Part shown: positions 14,087-16,774 of the stretch, piece by piece
Layout: each line of letters starts with the position of its first letter
Position numbering within the stretch: the first letter of the stretch is position 1
Source: Deltaproteobacteria bacterium
GTDB lineage: Bacteria > Desulfobacterota > Desulfofervidia > Desulfofervidales > DG-60
Assembly (NCBI GenBank): GCA_021163945.1
Contig: JAGGTC010000032.1
Coordinates: forward strand, 1-16,774
Reading direction: 5' to 3'
Length of the DNA: 16,774 bases
Position numbers and translations under genes: made by a program
Notes under the pieces: generated by a model
Told to the model about the DNA's origin: nothing
What the model saw: only the letters and a program-made list of their open reading frames with translations
Databases searched by the model: none

Positions 14087-15734
14087 GTTTGTAATCTAAG
14101 GCCGCCTTTATAAATGAGCCAAATAAAGGGTGAGGTTTCATGGGGCGGGATTTGAATTCTGGGTGAAACTGGCAGCCCAAAAACCAGGGGTGCCCTTTAA
14201 GCTCTATGATCTCTACCAACTCTTCATCAGGGGAGAGCCCACTAATTACCATACCGTTTTCCAAGAAGGATTGACGATATTTATTATTGAATTCGTAACG
14301 GTGCCTATGCCTTTCAGAGATTTTGATGTGTTTGTAAGCCCTTTGGGCAAGCGTGCCCCTTTTTAGGATACAGGGGTAGGCCCCCAAGCGCATAGTGCCA
14401 CCTTTGTCTGTGTACTCATCCCTCTTTTGGACGGTACCACCACGACTATCATACCACTCCTTCATAAAATATATTACAGGGTGGGCTGTATTTGGATCAA
14501 ACTCTGTGCTATTTGCCCCATTTAACCCTATTACATTCCTTGCAAATTCAATTGTTGCAAGCTGCATACCAAGGCATATACCAAAGAATGGAACCATATT
14601 CTTGCGCGAATATTCAATGGCCATTATCTTGCCCAAGGTGCCACGCTTTCCAAAACCCCCAGGCACCAAGACCCCATGCACATCTTTGAGGAGGGGCTCT
14701 GCCCCCCTCTTTTCTATCTCCTCTGCCTCAATATATTTGAGTAATACATGGCAGTCATTTGCTACCCCACCATGTGTAAGGGCCTCGTGTAGGCTCTTAT
14801 AGGACTCCTTTAGACTAGTATACTTCCCTACAATGCCAATCTTTACCTCATCTTTTGGGTGTTTTATTTTATAGACCAGTTCCTTCCATGCCTCTAGCCT
14901 TGGTTCTCGTGTCCAGATATTTAACAATTTTACAATCTTCTCATCTAACCTCTCCTTATGAAATACCAAAGGGACCTCATAAATAGTCTCCACATCCTTT
15001 GCCGTGATTACCGCATCCTCATCGACATTACAGAAAAGGGAGATCTTTTTTTTGATTTGAGAAGGCAAAAATCTGTCTGTTCGACAGAGGATGATATCTG
15101 GCTGGATGCCGATTTCACGGAGTGCCTTTACACTGTGCTGAGTAGGTTTTGTCTTAAGCTCCCCTGCGGTCTTTATATATGGCACAAGTGTGAGGTGGAC
15201 ATATATCGCATTTTCCTTGCCTACATCAAGGCGAAATTGCCTAATGGCCTCCAAGAATGGTAGCCCTTCAATGTCTCCTATCGTCCCCCCAACCTCTACA
15301 ATGACAATATCATAGCCATCTGCCACACTCAAGATGGCCCTTTTTATCTCATCGGTAATATGGGGCACTACCTGTACTGTTCCCCCTAAGTAGTCACCAC
15401 GACGCTCCTTGAGTATTACAGAGTAATAGATCTTCCCTGATGTATAATTGTTGTCTTTCCCCATTGTGGTTGAGGTAAAGCGCTCATAGTGTCCTAAATC
15501 CAAATCTGTCTCTGCACCATCATCTGTTACATAGACCTCCCCATGTTGAAATGGGTTCATAGTCCCTGGGTCTACATTGATATAAGGGTCTAACTTTTGA
15601 AATGTGACCTTTAGTCCCCTACTTTCCATGAGGGCACCAATGGCCGCGGCCGCCAGCCCCTTTCCTAGAGAAGATAGTACACCCCCTGTAACAAAGATAA
15701 ATTTTGCCCTTCTTTTCCTAAATTTTGCCCCCAT
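14076..15734 (-). CDS. pyrG: CTP synthase
   Basis: A 552-residue glutamine-dependent CTP synthase that aminates UTP to CTP. The synthetase domain opens with FVTGGVLSSLGKG (14-26), whose last part is the ATP P-loop, and contains KLDPYINVDPGTMNPFQHGEVYVTDDGAE-type active-site sequence from about 48 and GGTVQVVPHITDEIK at 117-131. The class I glutaminase domain has the nucleophile C387 in FFGICLGMQ, with H524 and E526 in CQFHPEFKSRP. Length is typical, apart from about 9 extra basic residues at the N-terminus (GAKFRKRRA). The ATG has no Shine-Dalgarno and follows a promoter-like sequence closely, so the mRNA may be nearly leaderless. It overlaps kdsA by 11 nt. Shared transcription with kdsA and kdsC makes sense because Kdo is activated with CTP. 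Confidence 0.96.
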   Translation of the reverse strand: MGAKFRKRRAKFIFVTGGVLSSLGKGLAAAAIGALMESRGLKVTFQKLDPYINVDPGTMNPFQHGEVYVTDDGAETDLDLGHYERFTSTTMGKDNNYTSGKIYYSVILKERRGDYLGGTVQVVPHITDEIKRAILSVADGYDIVIVEVGGTIGDIEGLPFLEAIRQFRLDVGKENAIYVHLTLVPYIKTAGELKTKPTQHSVKALREIGIQPDIILCRTDRFLPSQIKKKISLFCNVDEDAVITAKDVETIYEVPLVFHKERLDEKIVKLLNIWTREPRLEAWKELVYKIKHPKDEVKIGIVGKYTSLKESYKSLHEALTHGGVANDCHVLLKYIEAEEIEKRGAEPLLKDVHGVLVPGGFGKRGTLGKIMAIEYSRKNMVPFFGICLGMQLATIEFARNVIGLNGANSTEFDPNTAHPVIYFMKEWYDSRGGTVQKRDEYTDKGGTMRLGAYPCILKRGTLAQRAYKHIKISERHRHRYEFNNKYRQSFLENGMVISGLSPDEELVEIIELKGHPWFLGCQFHPEFKSRPMKPHPLFGSFIKAALDYKHGK

Positions 15735-15745
15735 TATTATGCTTT

Positions 15746-15773
15746 TTTATATCACTGTTGAGAGGATTTGCAA
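15746..15773 (-). promoter_or_regulatory. Sigma70-like promoter before pyrG
   Basis: On the minus strand TTGCAA (15768-15773, 4 of 6 match to TTGACA) is followed after 16 nt by TATAAA (15746-15751, 5 of 6 match to TATAAT). The pyrG ATG begins 11 nt after the -10 hexamer, so a start point at the usual distance leaves only a few untranslated bases. This would let the pyrG-kds operon be transcribed separately from the upstream gene. Confidence 0.4.
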
Positions 15774-15792
15774 GGCGGCCTGTGGGATGGCA

Positions 15793-16774
15793 CTAGCAAT
15801 TAGATTCCCTAAATTTGTAAAGGACTCCTATCCTTCTTATATTCTCTATATTCATTAAGATTGCAATAAAAAGGATTGTTAAAAGGGGCTTATTTATCAA
15901 GGCACCAATAAATATAATAAATATCCTAATATCACGTCCTATTCTAAGGTAGTGTCCATCTGCCTTTTTCCTCATTAGCCCATCATATTTGTCAGCTGTA
16001 TAGCTATTTACAAATGTGCCTGTAATTGCCAAAAAACCAATAACAAGGGAAAGAGGGCTTGGAATTAAAGAATAGGCATACCAGGTAAGGCCACCAAGGA
16101 GGAATGCATCTGCATAACGGTCTAGGACAGCATCAAGCCATTTTCCAAAATCACTTTCCATGTGTTTTAGTCTTGCAACCTCACCATCGCAACCATCAAT
16201 AATAGAAGACATTTGGGCAAGGACTGCCCCTGTGGCAAGATTGATATAGCCGCCTAAAAAGAAAAACAATGAGGCTATTAAAGAAAGGATAAAAGAGAAT
16301 ATGGATATCTGATTTGGTGTGACATTTGTCTTCAAAATATATTTTGTTATCTTAAGCGAGAGCCACCTATTTATGTGCCTTGATATAGGGCCATCAGAGG
16401 GCTTCTTTAGCCTTTCTGTCAAACACCTCTGTGCCTTTTTAAAGGCCTTTTCATCATCTACATCTATCCAAAAGGCATCCTTTATATCAAATGGCCTAAC
16501 CTTCCCCCTCTTTGCCAACAATCTTATTGATGCAGAAAGGGAACCCTCACCACTGCAGGCAATGGCCTCCTCTATCACATCAAAGATTACAGGTGAGCAG
16601 AGAAAAATGCCAGTATCATAGGCATTATATTCCTTAATATCCTTTCCTATGTCTACAATCCTCCCATCTCTTACAAGGACTTTGGTAACATCTTTGATAT
16701 CGACTAGGCAATTTGAGTTCGTATTGTAATCAGTAGCCAATATGACCTCACCATCCTGAATCTGTAAATCTTTC
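15793..16774 (-). CDS. Partial nucleotidyltransferase / CDP-alcohol phosphatidyltransferase fusion (IPCT/DIPPS-like)
   Basis: The frame stays open to the right edge, so the 5' part is missing; about 326 residues are visible. The first 120 or so look like the end of a sugar-nucleotide-type nucleotidyltransferase (VLVRDGRIVDIGKDI, AYDTGIFLCSP, FWIDVDDEKAFKKA). The rest is a membrane CDP-alcohol phosphatidyltransferase with the full motif DGCDGEVAR, then FGKWLDAVLDR (codons from 16197 down to about 16120), and about five to six hydrophobic helices. This order matches inositol-1-phosphate cytidylyltransferase/di-myo-inositol-phosphate-phosphate synthase, which joins CDP-inositol with inositol phosphate to make a thermophile osmolyte. 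An alternative is a phosphonolipid or other CDP-alcohol fusion. The stop is 58 nt before pyrG. An inositol-phosphate synthase gene might lie beyond the edge. Confidence 0.8.
   Translation of the reverse strand, partial: KDLQIQDGEVILATDYNTNSNCLVDIKDVTKVLVRDGRIVDIGKDIKEYNAYDTGIFLCSPVIFDVIEEAIACSGEGSLSASIRLLAKRGKVRPFDIKDAFWIDVDDEKAFKKAQRCLTERLKKPSDGPISRHINRWLSLKITKYILKTNVTPNQISIFSFILSLIASLFFFLGGYINLATGAVLAQMSSIIDGCDGEVARLKHMESDFGKWLDAVLDRYADAFLLGGLTWYAYSLIPSPLSLVIGFLAITGTFVNSYTADKYDGLMRKKADGHYLRIGRDIRIFIIFIGALINKPLLTILFIAILMNIENIRRIGVLYKFRESNC

Overview
The window reads as chromosomal DNA of a Gram-negative bacterium, probably a thermophile. The outer membrane is implied by LptD, by KdsA and KdsC of the Kdo (LPS inner core) pathway, and by an ArnT-like glycosyltransferase. 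The thermophile inference rests mainly on the gene cut by the right edge. It looks like a fused cytidylyltransferase/CDP-alcohol phosphatidyltransferase of the type that makes di-myo-inositol phosphate, a solute of hot-adapted microbes. DUF72, Uma2 and GGR-type genes are widely shared among thermophiles and fit this. Base composition is AT-leaning and AGG is a frequent arginine codon. I cannot name the taxon; a deep-branching or deltaproteobacterial-type thermophile is a guess.

Left block, + strand, 1 to about 6590: a dense run of a geranylgeranyl-reductase-family flavoprotein, folC, lptD, a DUF72 protein, an ADP-ribosylglycohydrolase and a truncated nucleotidyltransferase. Spacing is tight: folC/lptD overlap by 17 nt, lptD/DUF72 by 11 nt, and ADP-ribosylglycohydrolase/nucleotidyltransferase by 11 nt. 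Ahead of the ADP-ribosylglycohydrolase sits a possible 9-codon leader ORF with a perfect Shine-Dalgarno in a hairpin loop. The block ends in gene debris that meets the opposing glgP gene tail to tail.

Right block, - strand, 16774 down to 6567. Read in transcription order: IPCT/DIPPS-like fusion (partial), pyrG, kdsA, kdsC, a thioredoxin-reductase-like flavoprotein, a DsrE-family protein, a GT39 glycosyltransferase, a Uma2 protein and glgP. From pyrG to dsrE each gene overlaps or abuts the next, so this is very probably one operon. PyrG makes CTP, KdsA and KdsC make Kdo, and Kdo is then activated with CTP. A promoter-like sequence just before pyrG would give an almost leaderless transcript. 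The TrxR-like/DsrE pair is an unexplained thiol module at the operon's end.

No tRNA, rRNA, CRISPR array, IS element or convincing intrinsic terminator was seen. Most genes are ordinary housekeeping or envelope genes. The main points of interest are the leader/hairpin before the ADP-ribosylglycohydrolase, the TrxR-like/DsrE pair with an altered NADPH site, the nucleotidyltransferase debris, and several inverted repeats over translation start regions.
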